DNA of 64,000 nucleotides, taken from NCBI RefSeq assembly GCF_001612845.1, contig NZ_BDBF01000002.1:186001-250000 (forward strand). The letters are read 5' to 3'. Positions 35,865 through 56,870 of the stretch are shown here, piece after piece. A program made the position numbers and the translations under genes. Under the pieces are notes generated by a model. It made no database searches. It was not told the DNA's origin and saw only the letters and a program-made list of their open reading frames with translations. This stretch comes from Nocardia elegans NBRC 108235. Lineage in GTDB: Bacteria; Actinomycetota; Actinomycetes; Mycobacteriales; Mycobacteriaceae. Each line of letters begins with the position of its first letter. The stretch's first letter is position 1.

Positions 35865-36461
35865 TTACCGGCCCGCCCAGCGGTCGGTCCAGTCCCGCCC
35901 GATCCGGCGCGCCCGGGCCGGCGGCATGCGATCGGGTTCGGTGAGGACGGCGAGCGTGAGACCGTCGAGCAGTGCCAGCAATTCGGCTGCGGCGTCGGCG
36001 GATTCGGCTGACCGGTCCGGATGCACGGCGACCAGCGCCCGGGCGATGAGTTCTTCGGTGTGCTGCCACTGGGCTCGATGCAGCGCCGCGATCTCGGGGT
36101 CGTGGGCGGCGCGGGCCACCAGCGCGAACCACACCCGGGCGAGGCGATCCTCGCTGTCGGGGGCGATGAGCAGGTCGACGAGGCGGGACAGGCGCTGCGC
36201 GGGCGGGAGCTGTGCCACCGTCGCGGCGTCGAAGCGGCGGGCCGCGTCGTCCCGCACGTATTCCCACACCCGGTGCAGGAGGTCGGTTTTCGTCGAGAAG
36301 TAGTACTGCACCGTACCGATCGACACCTCGGCGCGGGCGGCCAGCGTGCGGATACTGACGCCCTCGATCCCGCCCTCGGCGATGACGTCGGCCAGCCGAT
36401 CGAGCAGCTGACCACGACGGTCCATCGCGGCACCGGCCGCCCCGGCCCGTTCAACGCCCAC
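35865..36461 (-). CDS. TetR-family transcriptional regulator
   Basis: A 198-residue regulator. The DNA-binding part is LLDRLADVIAEGGIEGVSIR, then RTLAARAEVSIGTVQYYFST, with the usual VQYYF recognition helix; the all-helical ligand domain includes ARVWFALVARAAHDPEIAAL. GTG 36461 has AGAGGAG eight bases upstream and overlaps the preceding gene by 11 bases; ATG 36425 would also serve. It is the third gene of an operon with two small membrane proteins and probably binds the three palindromes at 37201-37264. Confidence 0.85.
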   Translation of the reverse strand: MGVERAGAAGAAMDRRGQLLDRLADVIAEGGIEGVSIRTLAARAEVSIGTVQYYFSTKTDLLHRVWEYVRDDAARRFDAATVAQLPPAQRLSRLVDLLIAPDSEDRLARVWFALVARAAHDPEIAALHRAQWQHTEELIARALVAVHPDRSAESADAAAELLALLDGLTLAVLTEPDRMPPARARRIGRDWTDRWAGR

Positions 36462-36882
36462 CGCGTCGACTCCTCTCACGCTCATCGCGAGCCTGATAGT
36501 AGTGCCGGATCTGCGCTCCCACCCGACGCGCCACCGCCACCGGTTCCCGGCGGCCGTCGCCCCGGGAGGCGCGCTCCGCGACGGCGGCGAAGAACAGCAG
36601 CAGCACCGCGACACCGCTCAGGCCGAAGTAGACCGTATCCCCGAGCAGGCCGACGAGCACGCGCGCCGATTCGTGGTCCGGTCCCGCCAACGCCGGTAGC
36701 AGCGCTTCGAATTGCAGCAGACGCAAACCCTCGGCAACCAGCCACAACACCGCTGCTCCGGCCAGCGACCACCCGGCGAGGCGATAGCTGCGCGCCAATC
36801 CGACGCCGGCCACCAGTGAGACCACCGACAGCACCACCACCGCCAGCTCGCCGGCGCCGAACACCACCTGCGCGCCGCTCAT
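36451..36882 (-). CDS. small membrane protein in the TetR operon
   Basis: A 143-residue protein with about four membrane helices, starting VVFGAGELAVVVLSVVSLVA and including a Trp- and Leu-rich segment (SLAGAAVLWLVAEGLRLLQF). A basic cytoplasmic tail of about 35 residues ends in RDERERSRRGGR. No family recognised. Its start overlaps the upstream membrane gene by four bases and its end overlaps the TetR gene, so the three are coupled. Confidence 0.65.
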   Translation of the reverse strand: MSGAQVVFGAGELAVVVLSVVSLVAGVGLARSYRLAGWSLAGAAVLWLVAEGLRLLQFEALLPALAGPDHESARVLVGLLGDTVYFGLSGVAVLLLFFAAVAERASRGDGRREPVAVARRVGAQIRHYYQARDERERSRRGGR

Positions 36883-37187
36883 CGCGCCGGCTCCGGCCGC
36901 ACCGGACGCCGCAGGATGGCGACCAGCAACAGCGCCCACGCCAGCACCAGCAAGAGGTTGCGGACGCCGGCGCCGAACTCCATGCGCTGCGTAATGCCCT
37001 CGGCGCCACCGGAACCGAACCACATCGCCCGGCTGGTGACCAGTCCGACCACCGAGCCGATCACCGCCACCCCCGCGGCGAGTACCGCGACGCCGAAGGC
37101 TCGCCCCAGCCGCCGCCGGTAGTACAGCGCGATCGCCGCACCCAGCAGCGGCGCGCACAGACCGAGCAGTTCCACGAGACGAAACAT
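36879..37187 (-). CDS. small membrane protein, first gene of the TetR operon
   Basis: A 102-residue protein with three predicted membrane helices (VELLGLCAPLLGAAIALYYR, a Gly/Val-rich second and VRNLLLVLAWALLLVAILRR). No family recognised. It could form a small efflux or sensor pair with the next gene, as small paired membrane proteins next to TetR regulators often do, but the sequence lacks SMR hallmarks. The ATG has GGGGTGG upstream. Confidence 0.65.
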   Translation of the reverse strand: MFRLVELLGLCAPLLGAAIALYYRRRLGRAFGVAVLAAGVAVIGSVVGLVTSRAMWFGSGGAEGITQRMEFGAGVRNLLLVLAWALLLVAILRRPVRPEPAR

Positions 37188-37200
37188 CGGCAGCCACCCC

Positions 37201-37264
37201 TCTCATACGTTCGTATGAGAACTACCATACGAACGTATGAGGCCTCCGGTCAATACGACCGTAT
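37201..37264. promoter_or_regulatory. three related palindromes, candidate TetR operators
   Basis: Site 1 (37201-37220) has nine-base arms TCTCATACG and CGTATGAGA around TT. Site 2 (37226-37239) has CATACG-AA-CGTATG. Site 3 (37253-37264) has ATACG-AC-CGTAT. The shared core is ATACG-N2-CGTAT. All lie just upstream of the membrane-protein/TetR operon, so autorepression by the TetR protein is the simplest reading. Confidence 0.7.
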
Positions 37265-37272
37265 GAGATCGG

Positions 37273-38604
37273 TCAGGGCGTCGCGAAACTCCATTCGTCG
37301 CCGTCGGGCCAGATGACGCGGGAGCCGTCGCGCCGGCGCAGGGTTCCGGCCGGGTCGACGATCCACTCCGCGGGGTCGAAGGTCTCACCGCCACCGGCCG
37401 GATGTTCGACGGCGAGGTGGTCCCGTCGCAGATAGGCTCCGTCTTCGCGCGGCGTCCACGCGTCCGGATCGAAAGTGCGCAGCGCGTTGTCCGCGGTGAT
37501 CACCGCCATCGGGCCGTAGCGCCGGAGACGGGAGCCGTCGGAACGGACGGTCCAGGCCGCATCGGTCATCGGCTCGGATTCTTCGGTACCGGCCCAGACG
37601 ATCTCGGATGTGCTGGGCGCGTACAGATCGCCGCGCTCGCCGTGGCGCCAATATCCCAGTTCGCGCCGCGTCCACGGCCGGTCGGCGAGCAGATCGAGCA
37701 CCGCGTCCAGATCCTCCGGCGCGCCGAAATGCGTTGCGGCGATGGATTTTTCCGACCGTCGCACCATGGAGGTGAGGCGGGCGCCGGGCCCGGCTTCGAT
37801 CACGTACCGGACGCCGTGAGCCGTCAGTCCGGCCATCACGGCGTCCCAGCGCACGGGTGCGCAGACCTGCGCGGACAGCGAGCCGGCCGGATCCGCTCCG
37901 GCTCGCCAATTGCCGGATGTGCCGTCCACCACCGGAATTCGTGGCGTGGTGAATTCGGCGCGGGCCAGCTCGGATCGGAAGGCGGCCGCGGCCGGTGCCA
38001 TCAATGCGCAGTGAAACGGGGCGCTGACCTCGAGAGCGCGGGTGATCGCGCCGCGTTCGTCGGCGAGTTTGCGTGCCCTGCCGACCGCGCCGGTGTGCCC
38101 GGAGATGACCATCTGACTCGCGCCGTTGTAGTTGGCGACCGCGACGACCTCGGATTGCGCTGCGGCAGCGCAGATCCGGTCGACCTCGTCGGCGGCCAGA
38201 CCCATCACGGCCACCATCGAACCTTCCCCGGGCGGCACCGCCTCCTGCATCAGGGCACCCCGGCGGCGCACCAGGCGCACCGCGGTCTCGAAGTCGAGGG
38301 CGCCGGCGCAGACGTGGGCGGTGATCTCACCGAGGCTGTGACCGGCCACGACCACCGGATGAATGCCGGTCTCGGACACCAGAACCCGGTACGCCGCCAC
38401 GCTGGTGGCCAGGATGGCGGGCTGGGCGTACTCGGTCCGGGCCAGCTCCGCCGGGTCGCCGCCGAAGCACAGCTCGCCGAGGCCGAATTCGATCGCCGCG
38501 TCGGCACGGTCGAACACCTCGCGCGCGACCGGGTAGCTGTCGGCCAGCGCCTTGCCCATGCCGGGGAATTGCGCGCCCTGACCGGGGAATACGAATGCGA
38601 GCAT
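37273..38604 (-). CDS. discrete malonyl-CoA:ACP acyltransferase with C-terminal Trp-repeat extension
   Basis: A 443-residue protein. Residues 1-290 are a FabD-type acyltransferase: FVFPGQGAQFPGMGKAL, the active-site GHSLGE (Ser 90) and a conserved His in SAPFHCALM. Residues 300-443 are an extension with recurring W-x-DG-x-LRR units (AAWTVRSDGSRLRRYG, DAWTPREDGAYLRR, WIVDPAGTLRRRDG). It is the last gene of the biosynthetic cluster. Since two module-embedded AT domains lack catalytic residues, it may load extender units in trans; the extension could be a docking part. Extender specificity is not certain. Confidence 0.85.
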   Translation of the reverse strand: MLAFVFPGQGAQFPGMGKALADSYPVAREVFDRADAAIEFGLGELCFGGDPAELARTEYAQPAILATSVAAYRVLVSETGIHPVVVAGHSLGEITAHVCAGALDFETAVRLVRRRGALMQEAVPPGEGSMVAVMGLAADEVDRICAAAAQSEVVAVANYNGASQMVISGHTGAVGRARKLADERGAITRALEVSAPFHCALMAPAAAAFRSELARAEFTTPRIPVVDGTSGNWRAGADPAGSLSAQVCAPVRWDAVMAGLTAHGVRYVIEAGPGARLTSMVRRSEKSIAATHFGAPEDLDAVLDLLADRPWTRRELGYWRHGERGDLYAPSTSEIVWAGTEESEPMTDAAWTVRSDGSRLRRYGPMAVITADNALRTFDPDAWTPREDGAYLRRDHLAVEHPAGGGETFDPAEWIVDPAGTLRRRDGSRVIWPDGDEWSFATP

Positions 38605-38605
38605 G

Positions 38606-39507
38606 TCAGCCGATCCTCAACAGTGCGACGCCCCAGGTGCCGAACCCGTGACTGATGGTCATGACGATCTCCCCCGGCGCGACGCCGTCCTCCAGATAGG
38701 TCTGCAGGTTGATCAGGTTGTCGGCCGAGTGCACGTGGGCGTAGTCGGCGATGTTGTCGAGATAGCACAGGTCGTGGTCGAGTCCGGCCGAATCGGCCAT
38801 GAAGCGCACGGCCTCCTCGTTGACGTTGTTGGCGATGATGCGCCGCACGTCGGCGCGGTCCAGGCCGGCGCGGTCGAGCATATCGGCGACCGCGCGGGAC
38901 AGGCCGCGTTTGGTGAGCCCGGCCAGCGCCGGCATCTTCGCCACGCGGATCAGCTGGTTGGTGCCCTGATTCGAGCCGAGCACCTCGATGCGCGACGGCT
39001 CGGCGGAGGTGATCAGGCAGGCGGCCGCACCGTCGCTCAGCACCGAGAGCGCGTCGCGCAGGATGCGGGCGTGCGGGTCCGGGCACGCGTCGGAGGTGAC
39101 AACCAGGACATTGCGGGCCGATCCGGCGGCGACCAGGCTGTGCGCGATCCGCAGGGCGCTGCCGAAATTCGCGCATTCGGCGAGGGTGACACCGATCGGG
39201 GTGGCGCGGGTGAGGCCGAAACGCTCACAGAAACGCAGGAATTCACCACCGGCCAGGGCGCCGGTTTCGGGACTCGACGACGCGTAGACCAGCAGGTCGA
39301 CCTCGGCCGCATCCACCGGGATCCGGTCGAGAGTGCTCGCGACCACCTCGGCGGCCAGTTGCAGCGGGGTCTGTTCGGTGCGGCAGTAGTGGTACAGGCC
39401 GAGGCCGTGCATATCGCGCAGCATGGCGGGGTCCTCGCGCAGCGGCTCCAGGCTCGCGATGGGCTCGCGAGCGCCGACGGCATAGGAGATCCCGTGCAGA
39501 TAGACGC

Positions 39508-39511
<4 letters not shown>
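38606..39511 (-). CDS. KASIII-like condensing enzyme of the cluster
   Basis: A 301-residue thiolase-fold protein. The nucleophile is Cys 113 in LAECANFGSAL. Where KASIII has His (PHQAN) this protein has IIANNVN (Asn 228), and where KASIII has Asn (GNTSA) it has AHVHSAD (His 259), so the two partner residues appear exchanged. Such divergent KASIII-like proteins in biosynthetic clusters act as acyltransferases, esterifying or releasing a chain. With no thioesterase in the cluster, chain release or a final condensation is a reasonable role. ATGA overlap with the PKS upstream. Confidence 0.8.
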
Positions 39512-49183
<9,672 letters not shown>

Positions 49184-49187
<4 letters not shown>

Positions 49188-52100
49188 CACTGTGCGTCGC
49201 TGTGTAATGCCGCCTCCAGCAGAGCCAGCTCGGCGGCGATCGGATCCTCCGACTGGGGCGGCGCCGGCGGGGCCAATTCCGAAGCCGCCGGTTGCGACTC
49301 GGCCGGAGGCGGACCGGCCGGACTCGCTACAGCGGCGGTCGGCGCGAGTGAATCCGCAGCTGGAACCGCAACCGGCGAATCCGGCGCGGCCGGGGCCGGG
49401 GCCGGGGCCTGAGTCGAGGTGTCCGAATATGGCCCGGCCGGAGCCGAACCTTCGGGCGGTACGTCGGTGACGTGCGGTGGTCCGTCCTGTGTCGTCGCGT
49501 GGTGCGGCCGAGCATGAACGGCGGCAGTGGCCGGGTCCGGCGCGTCTGCCTCCCCGGAACCGATTGCGGCCATGAGATATTCGGCCGCCTTCTCGACGGT
49601 CGGATGGTCGAATCCGAAGGTCGCGGGCAGCGCGAGTCCGAAACCGTCCTGCAGGCGTGAGCGCAGTTCGACGACCGCGAGGGAGTCCATCCCGAGCTGG
49701 GTGAATCCCTCCTCCGGGTCGATCAGATGCCCGGCGTCGAGGCCCAGCACCGCCTTCACCTCGGTGGCCGTGAGCTCGCGCACGAGGGCCGCCCGGTCGG
49801 TCCGGGCGGCCGCCAGAACCCGTTCACGCAGCGAGGCGGCCAGTCCGGCAGCGGCCGGGGTGGCGGCGATACTTCCGTACCACGGGTCACCACCCGCGGC
49901 CGCGGCCAGCTTCGGCCAGTCCAGATCCGCGGCGACGACGGTCGGACCGGCAGCGACCAGGTTGCCGGCCAGCAGACGCAGCCCCTGCTCCGGCGAGAGC
50001 GGCCGGTAGCCGCGCAGCCGGGCACGCTCGCGCTCTTCGGCGTCGAGCCGGGCCGCCATCCCGATCTCGCCCCACGGGCCCCACGCGATGCTGGTCGCGC
50101 GGATCCCCTGGGCCCGCAACAGCGACGCGTACCCGTCCAGATACGCATTGGCCGCCGCGTAATTAGCCTGTCCGCCCGCACCGACGGTCGCGGTCAGCGA
50201 CGAGAAGCACACCACGAATTCCGTATCCGCACCGACTATTTCGCGCAGCCGGTGAATACCGCCGACCTTGGGCGCCAGGACCTTCTCGAATCGGTCGGCG
50301 TCCAGCCCGGCGATCGTCGCATCGTCGAGCGCACCCGCCGCGTGCACGATGCCGCCGAGCGGATGCGGCGCTGCCGCCACCACGCCGGCGAGCGATTCGG
50401 CGCCGATATCGGCGGTGTGCACGGTGACCGAGCAGCCGCCGCCGCGGATCTCGTCCAGCAGCCGCGCGGTCTCCGGATCGGGTGCGGTGCGGCCGACGAG
50501 TACGAGGTGTCCCGCGCCCTGCTCGGCGAGCATGTGCGCTACGCGCGGGCCGATCCCCCGCAGCCCGCCCGTGACGAGATAGCTGCGATCGCGCCGTATC
50601 CGCACATCCGTCCCCGGCTGCGCACGGCGGAGCCGCGCGACGTAGCGATTCCCGCCGCGATGGGCGATCCGCATCTCCGGCGACCAGCGGTGGATCTCGG
50701 CCGCCAGCCGCATCAGCGACGAATCGTCGTCGCCATCCAGATCGACTGTGCTGCACCGCAGTTCCGGATACTCGCGACGGACGACCGTGGCGATACCCCA
50801 CAGCATGGTGGCCGCCGGATCGGTGACGTCGGCGTCGCCGGTCACCGGTTGGGCACCGCGCGTGGGCCACCACACGCGGACGCGTTCGGATGCCAGCGCC
50901 GGTAGTGGTCGCACCGCCGCGGCACACCGCCGGGCGGCCTCGCCGACGAACCGCGCGCTCTCGCCGTCGGCTGTCGTCAGGCCGCGCAGGTCGACGTAGC
51001 CGCGACGGTCCGCTGTGGCGATTTCGACCGGCCACGCGCGTATTTCGGCGTCGGTGGCCGCGCTGCGCGTGATGCCCGATCCCGGCGGGGCATCCGCACC
51101 GATCAGTACCGTCTCGGCCGGAATCGCCCGCTCGCGCAGCACCCGCGCGAAACGGCTCAACCGGTCGGGTTCATCGTCGACCACCAGCAGCGAGACCGGC
51201 TCGGTGCCCGTGTCGGCCGCCTCGGTGCGCTGCCAGTGTTGCTCGTGGGTGATATCGGCCGTCTTGTGCGCGAGCGCCCGCTCCACCTGCGCCCGGCTGA
51301 TGCGCCGCGACTCGAATCCGTCCACGGCGACCACCAATTCGCCGGTGGCGCTGTACATCCGGATATGCGCGGTGAACGCCTCGTCACCCGCGCCGTGCCC
51401 GCCCGCCAATCGGGCATGGATCCACAACGGGCCCTCGGTGCGGCGACCGGAGAAGTAGTAGCGGTCGATACTGAACGGAACGTAGATGTTCTCCTGCGCC
51501 CGCAGCAGATCGTTGTCGTACTTCCAGCAGCTGTTGAGCACCTGGAACGCGGCCTCGACCAACCCCGCGTGCAGCGGTTCCGGCCCGATCTCCACCCCCT
51601 CGGGACGGGTCGTCAGGCACAGTGCCTCGTTGTCGCCGCGCTGGATGCTCTCGATCCAGTGGAAGGAGTTGCCGGTGTCGAGCCCCGGCACCCACACATC
51701 ACGATAGAACTCGAGTCCGGACAGCTCCCGCGGACAGCGGGCGAGAATATCGCCGCGCTCGGTCTCGCCGAATCTCGAATCCGATTCGGCGGGAGCGCTT
51801 TCCAGCGCGGTGCGGAACAGCGCCGGCCAGGCCGCGCCCGCACCGGATTCCTCCTCCGCGACGAGGGTCACGTCCCAGCCCGGACCGCTCGGCCGCAGCA
51901 CCAGTTGGGCGCGGCGGCTGCCGCCGTCCGACACGGCGAACGGATGCAGGAACAGCGTATCCCGCAGCACGTAGGGCCCGTCGATGTGGTGCGCGGCCGC
52001 GGCCAGCACCATCGCGATATGCGAGGCGCCGGGCACCACCGCGGTACCGAACAACCGGTGATCGGTCACATACGACGGTGAGTCACAGGCGAAACCGCGT

Positions 52101-55100
52101 TCGTAGCGAATCTCGTCCGACAGCGGCAGATCCACCGGACGGCCGGGCAGCCCGGTCTCCTCGGCGGCGTTCTCGGCACGGCGGCTCGCACGTTTCGGTT
52201 CGACCCAGAAGGTGCTGCGCTGGAATGCGTAGGTGGGCAGCGGGATTCGACGCCCCTGGGCGAACGGGCCCCACGGCGTGGGACAGATGTCCACACCGCT
52301 CGCATAGAGTTTCGCCGCCGCGACCAGCAGGCCGCGCGAGAAATCGTGCGGCCCGTCGGCTGCCGGTACCGTGTGAACGCCGTACCGATCGGCGGCCAGC
52401 CGCAGCCGGGCTCGTTCGTCGCTGCGACGGCCCAGCACCAGCATCCGATCACAGCCCACGGCCGCCACGCACGAATCGAGCGGTGCGTCCGCATTCGGTG
52501 CGTGCGATGCCAACCGCAGGTCCCGGCGATCGCCGCCCGCCCACGCCGGCGTCCCCTCCGCGGCGGCCCGCATGGCGGTCGCCAGATCGAGGACGCCGGA
52601 GATCGTCGCGGCCACGTATTCGCCCGTGCCGTAACCGATCACCGCATCCCAGTGCAGGCCGCACGCTCGCCACATCTGCACCAGGACGTACTGACGGGCC
52701 AGCTCCGCCTGCACTCCGGCGGGTTCGGCGCCGCCGAGTGCCGCCGACACCTCCGCCCGCGCCTTCCGCAGCACCGCATCGTCGGCGTACCGGTCGAGGA
52801 ATTCGTCGACACCCGCTTCGGGAGCGTCGCCCAGGACCAGGCACAGGCGGTGATCCGCATGCTGCTCCGCCTCGGTGAACAATGCCGCCGCGGGTTCACC
52901 GCGCAGGTAGGCCGCCAGCGCCGCCCGCAACTCCGGCAGGGTGGAGATCACCGCGGCCAGCCGCTGCCCATGATGCTCTCGGCCGAAACCCGTTGTGTAG
53001 CAGACGTCTTCGACGGCAACATCGGCATCCAGCCGATCGAGGTAACGCTGCGCGAGGTCACGCAGTGCCGCATCGGAACGCGCCGACAACCGGAACAGTC
53101 CGGTCCAGCCCGCGGGTGCGGCGCTCGCGATGCGCGGCGGCGCGGCCTCCAGCACCGCATGCGCGTTGGTGCCGCCGATGCCGAAGGCCGATACCGTGGC
53201 GATCCGCGGCCGATCCGACGGCCATGCGCGCGAGCGCGGCGACACCCGGAAAGGCGTCTCGGACCAGGGAATCCGGCTACTGGGCTGGTGCAGATCCGCG
53301 AGTCCCGGCAGGACCGCGTGATCCAACGCCAGAACGGCTTTGACGAATCCCGCCACACCGGCGGCGGTATCGAGGTGGCCGATATTCGCCTTCACCGATC
53401 CGACCTCGCACCGATCCGCGCGCGGACCGCCGAACGCCTCGGTGAGGGCGGCGATCTCCATCGGATCCCCCATCGGGGTGGCGGTACCGTGCGCCTCGGC
53501 GTATCCGATCTCGGCCGGCGCCACCCCGGCCACGCGATGCGCCCGGCGGATGACCTCGACCTGGCCGTCGACACTCGGCGCGGTGAACCCGACCTTCGCG
53601 GAGCCGTCGTTGTTGATCGCGGTGCCGCGCACCACGGCGAAGATCCGGTCACCGTCGCGCACCGCGGCGTCGAGCCGTTTGAGCACGACCACGCCCGCCC
53701 CGTTGCCGAAGACGGTGCCGCCGGCCTGCTCGTCGAAGGCGCGACAGTGCCCGTCCGGCGAGGCGACCATCCCCTCCTGATACAGGTAGCCGACCCGATC
53801 CGGTACTCGCACCGCGACCCCGCCGGCCAGGGCGATCTCGCATTCGCCCCGGCCGATGGATTGGCAGGCCAGATGGACCGCGACCAGCGAGGTCGAACAC
53901 GCGCTCTGCACGGTGACGGCCGGTCCGTGCAGGTCGAGGCGGTAGGCGATCGAGGTGGGCAGGAAGTCGGGTTCGTTGCCGACCTTGATCTGATAGTGCT
54001 GGGTAGAGGGCAGCTGCGTGAAGTCGTCGGCGAAATAGCGGTGGAAGTAGCTGCTGGGCAGCCCGCCCACGAACACCCCGGTGCGCGGACGCTGCGGCGC
54101 ACCACCGTAGCCCGCGTGTTCGAGCGCCTCGACCGCGCATTCCAGCAGCAGCCGATGCTGCGGATCGGTGACCTGCGCCTCGCGGGCGGTGAAACCGAAG
54201 TACTCGGCGTCGAATCCGGCGATATCGTCCAGGACGGCCGCGGTGCGCACGTAATTCGGCGCGGCGATGCGCTCCTCCGATTCGCCCGCGGCCCGCAACT
54301 GCTCGTCGTCGAGTTCGGTCATCGTCGTGCGCGCATCCGCGATGACATCCCAGAATTCGTCGAGATCGGCAGCGCCCGGAACCCGCACGGCCATGCCGAT
54401 CACCGCGAACGGACCGCTGTGGTCGCCGGCATCGTCGGCCGACTCGCGGGCGGCGACCGAGCCGGCGAGCGCCGCGGCCAGTGCGGCCACGGTCGGATAG
54501 CGGAACAGGTCCGTGCGCGCGATCGAGATCCCGAGCGCCTCTTCCAGTGCCAGGTGCACCCGGGCGACGAGCAGTGAGTTGCCGCCCAGATCGAAGAAAT
54601 TCGCGGTGGCGGGCACCGAATCGCACTCGAGCACGTGCGCCCAGACCGCCGCTATCGCGTCGGAGAGATCGCTCGGTGACGCGGCGGTCGTGCCGGGCAC
54701 CGTGACGACCGGCGCGGGCAAACTCCTGCGATCGATCTTCCCGGCCGAGTTGCGGGGAAACTCCTCGAGCACAACGATTTTCGCCGGAACCATATACGTC
54801 GGCAGCAGACCACGGACATGGTCGCGCACCGCGTCGGTGTCGACCCCCGCGTCGGCGGCGGCGCTCACGTAGCCGACCAGTTCGCTCCGCTGTGGATCAT
54901 CGCCGAAGACCGTGACCACGGCCTCGCGCACTCCCTCGGCGGAGCGTAACGCGGCCTCCACCTCACCGGCTTCGATCCGCAGGCCACGCAATTTGAGCTG
55001 ATGGTCGGCCCGGCCGAGATACTCCAGGCGTCCGTCGGGCAGCCGCCGCACACGATCACCGGTGGCGTACAGCCGTTCTCCGGTCCGCCGGTCGGCCACG

Positions 55101-56854
55101 AAGCGGCCGATCTCGTCGGCGGGGTCGACATAGCCACGCGCCAGACAGACCCCGGCCAGATGCAGCTGCCCCGGAACGCCCACCGGCACGAGCTGTCCCG
55201 CGGTGTCCAGGACGACGGCGCGCACATTCTCGATCGGCCGACCGAGGGTGACCGCGGCGCCCGCAAGCACCTGTTCGCAGGTGACGTCGACGGCCGCTTC
55301 GGTCGGTCCGTAGTAGTTGTAGAGCGCGGTATCCGGCAGCAGCCGGTGGAATTCGGCGGCCACATCCGCGGGTAGCGCCTCACCGCTGGTGGTCACGTAC
55401 CGCAGCGAGGTGCACGCCCCGGCGCCGGGCTCGGCCAGCCACGTGCGCAGCATCGAGGGCACGAAGTGCGCGACGGTGATCTCCCGCGCGCGAATGACGT
55501 CCAGGAGATAGCGCGAATCCCGATGCCCCTCGGCATCACACAGGACCGACTGCGCCCCGTGCACCAGCGGGTAGAACAGATCCCACACCGACACGTCGAA
55601 CGTCAGCGGCGTCTTCTGCAACACCCGGTCCGACTCGTCGATGCGAATCGCGTCGTGCAGCAGGCGATTACAGATCGCGGCATGTTCGATCAGCACACCC
55701 TTGGGCCGGCCGGTCGAACCGGAGGTGTAGATGACGTAGGCGAGATCCGTCGGCGCGCCGACGCGGGCGGGTGCGGGCTCGGTCCGGTCCAGTTCGTCCC
55801 ATACGGCGTCCAGATCGATCGCCGTGACGCCCTCGGCGGATAAGCGTTCGGCGATCTCGGCGTCGTCACACAGCACCACAGACGCCCCGGAATCCGCCAG
55901 GATCGTCGCCAGCCGCGCATCCGGATCCGCGGGATCCAGCGGCAGATAGGCCGCACCGGCCTTCATGACACCGAGCGCCAGCACCGGCACCCGCGGCGAA
56001 CGCCGCAGGCACAGCGCGACGATCTGCCGGGGCCGCACCCCCGCGGCGCTCAGATATCCGGCGACCCGCGCGGCGCGGTCGTCGAGTTCGCCGTAACTCA
56101 GCGTGCCCGCCTCGGACACGACGGCGGGACTGTCGGGCCGGCTCGCCGCTCGTTCGGCGATCAGTGCGTGCAGCGTCGTCGCGGGACGGGCCACCTGTGG
56201 CCCGGTCGACCACTCGTCGAGGGCCGCTCGGTCCCCCTCCGGCAGCATCGGCAAGGCCGCGAGCGCGGAATCCGGATGCGCGGTGAACGCGTCGATCAGC
56301 ATCGCCCACTGCGCCAGCAACCGCCGCACCGTCTGCGGTTCGAACAGCTCCGCATCGTATTCGCAGCGCAGTTCACCCGCCCCGCGATCCTCGACGAAGA
56401 CCAGATCGCAGCCGACGACGGCCTCGAGCGCGTCCTCCGCCGCGTCCGGGTCGTGCTCGCCGGTGAGTTCGCAGTAAGCGATCTGGAAAAGCGGATGACG
56501 GTCGAATACCGGTGTGGGACAGAGCGTCGCGATCAATTCGTCGATGTCGAAGCCGGCGCGTGCGGCCGCCGCTCGCGAGCGGGCCGCATCGACCTCTGCG
56601 GCCAGCGCCTGCGCCGTGCGATCCGGCTCGACGGCCACCCGCAACGGAATCGGTGAATCATCTTCCGGCGCAATCACTCCGAGTGTGACCTCGGCGTGTT
56701 CGGAATACCGGTGGATCAGGGCGATCAACGCCGCCACTGCCGGACCCGACGAGCGGGGACGATGCTCTTCCCGGGCACGCAGGTATCGCTGCACCGGTGC
56801 GCGGCGGAAATCGGTGGCGATGGCGATGACGCCGGGAAGAAAGTCGGCTTGCAC
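49184..56854 (-). CDS. NRPS-PKS hybrid: partial C - A - PCP - KS - degenerate AT - DH - KR - ACP
   Basis: A 2556-residue protein. Residues 1-215 are only the C-terminal lobe of a condensation domain (FDIDELIATLCPTPVFDRHP), without HHxxxDG. A domain 222-715: YTSGSTGRPKG, NYYGPTE, core lysine 706; pocket residues read D-V-W-H-T-S-Y-V-D-K, closest to serine codes. PCP Ser 760. KS about 815-1235 (Cys 986, His 1122, His 1160). AT remnant about 1330-1540, with GYGTGE in place of GHSxGE. DH (His 1599; Glu 1767 where Asp is usual). KR (GGLRGIG, LDD at 2176-2178, Ser 2219, Tyr 2232). ACP Ser 2391. A 110-residue Pro/Ala-rich docking tail ends it. GTG start at 56854 with a weak ribosome site. Confidence 0.9.
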
Positions 56855-56870
56855 AGTAACTCGATCCCAC

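Noticed and set aside
35865..36614. Longer TetR start at 36614 or 36485
   Set aside because: The extra residues are Arg/Ser/Gly-rich, overlap the upstream gene deeply and have no good ribosome site; GTG 36461 has AGAGGAG.
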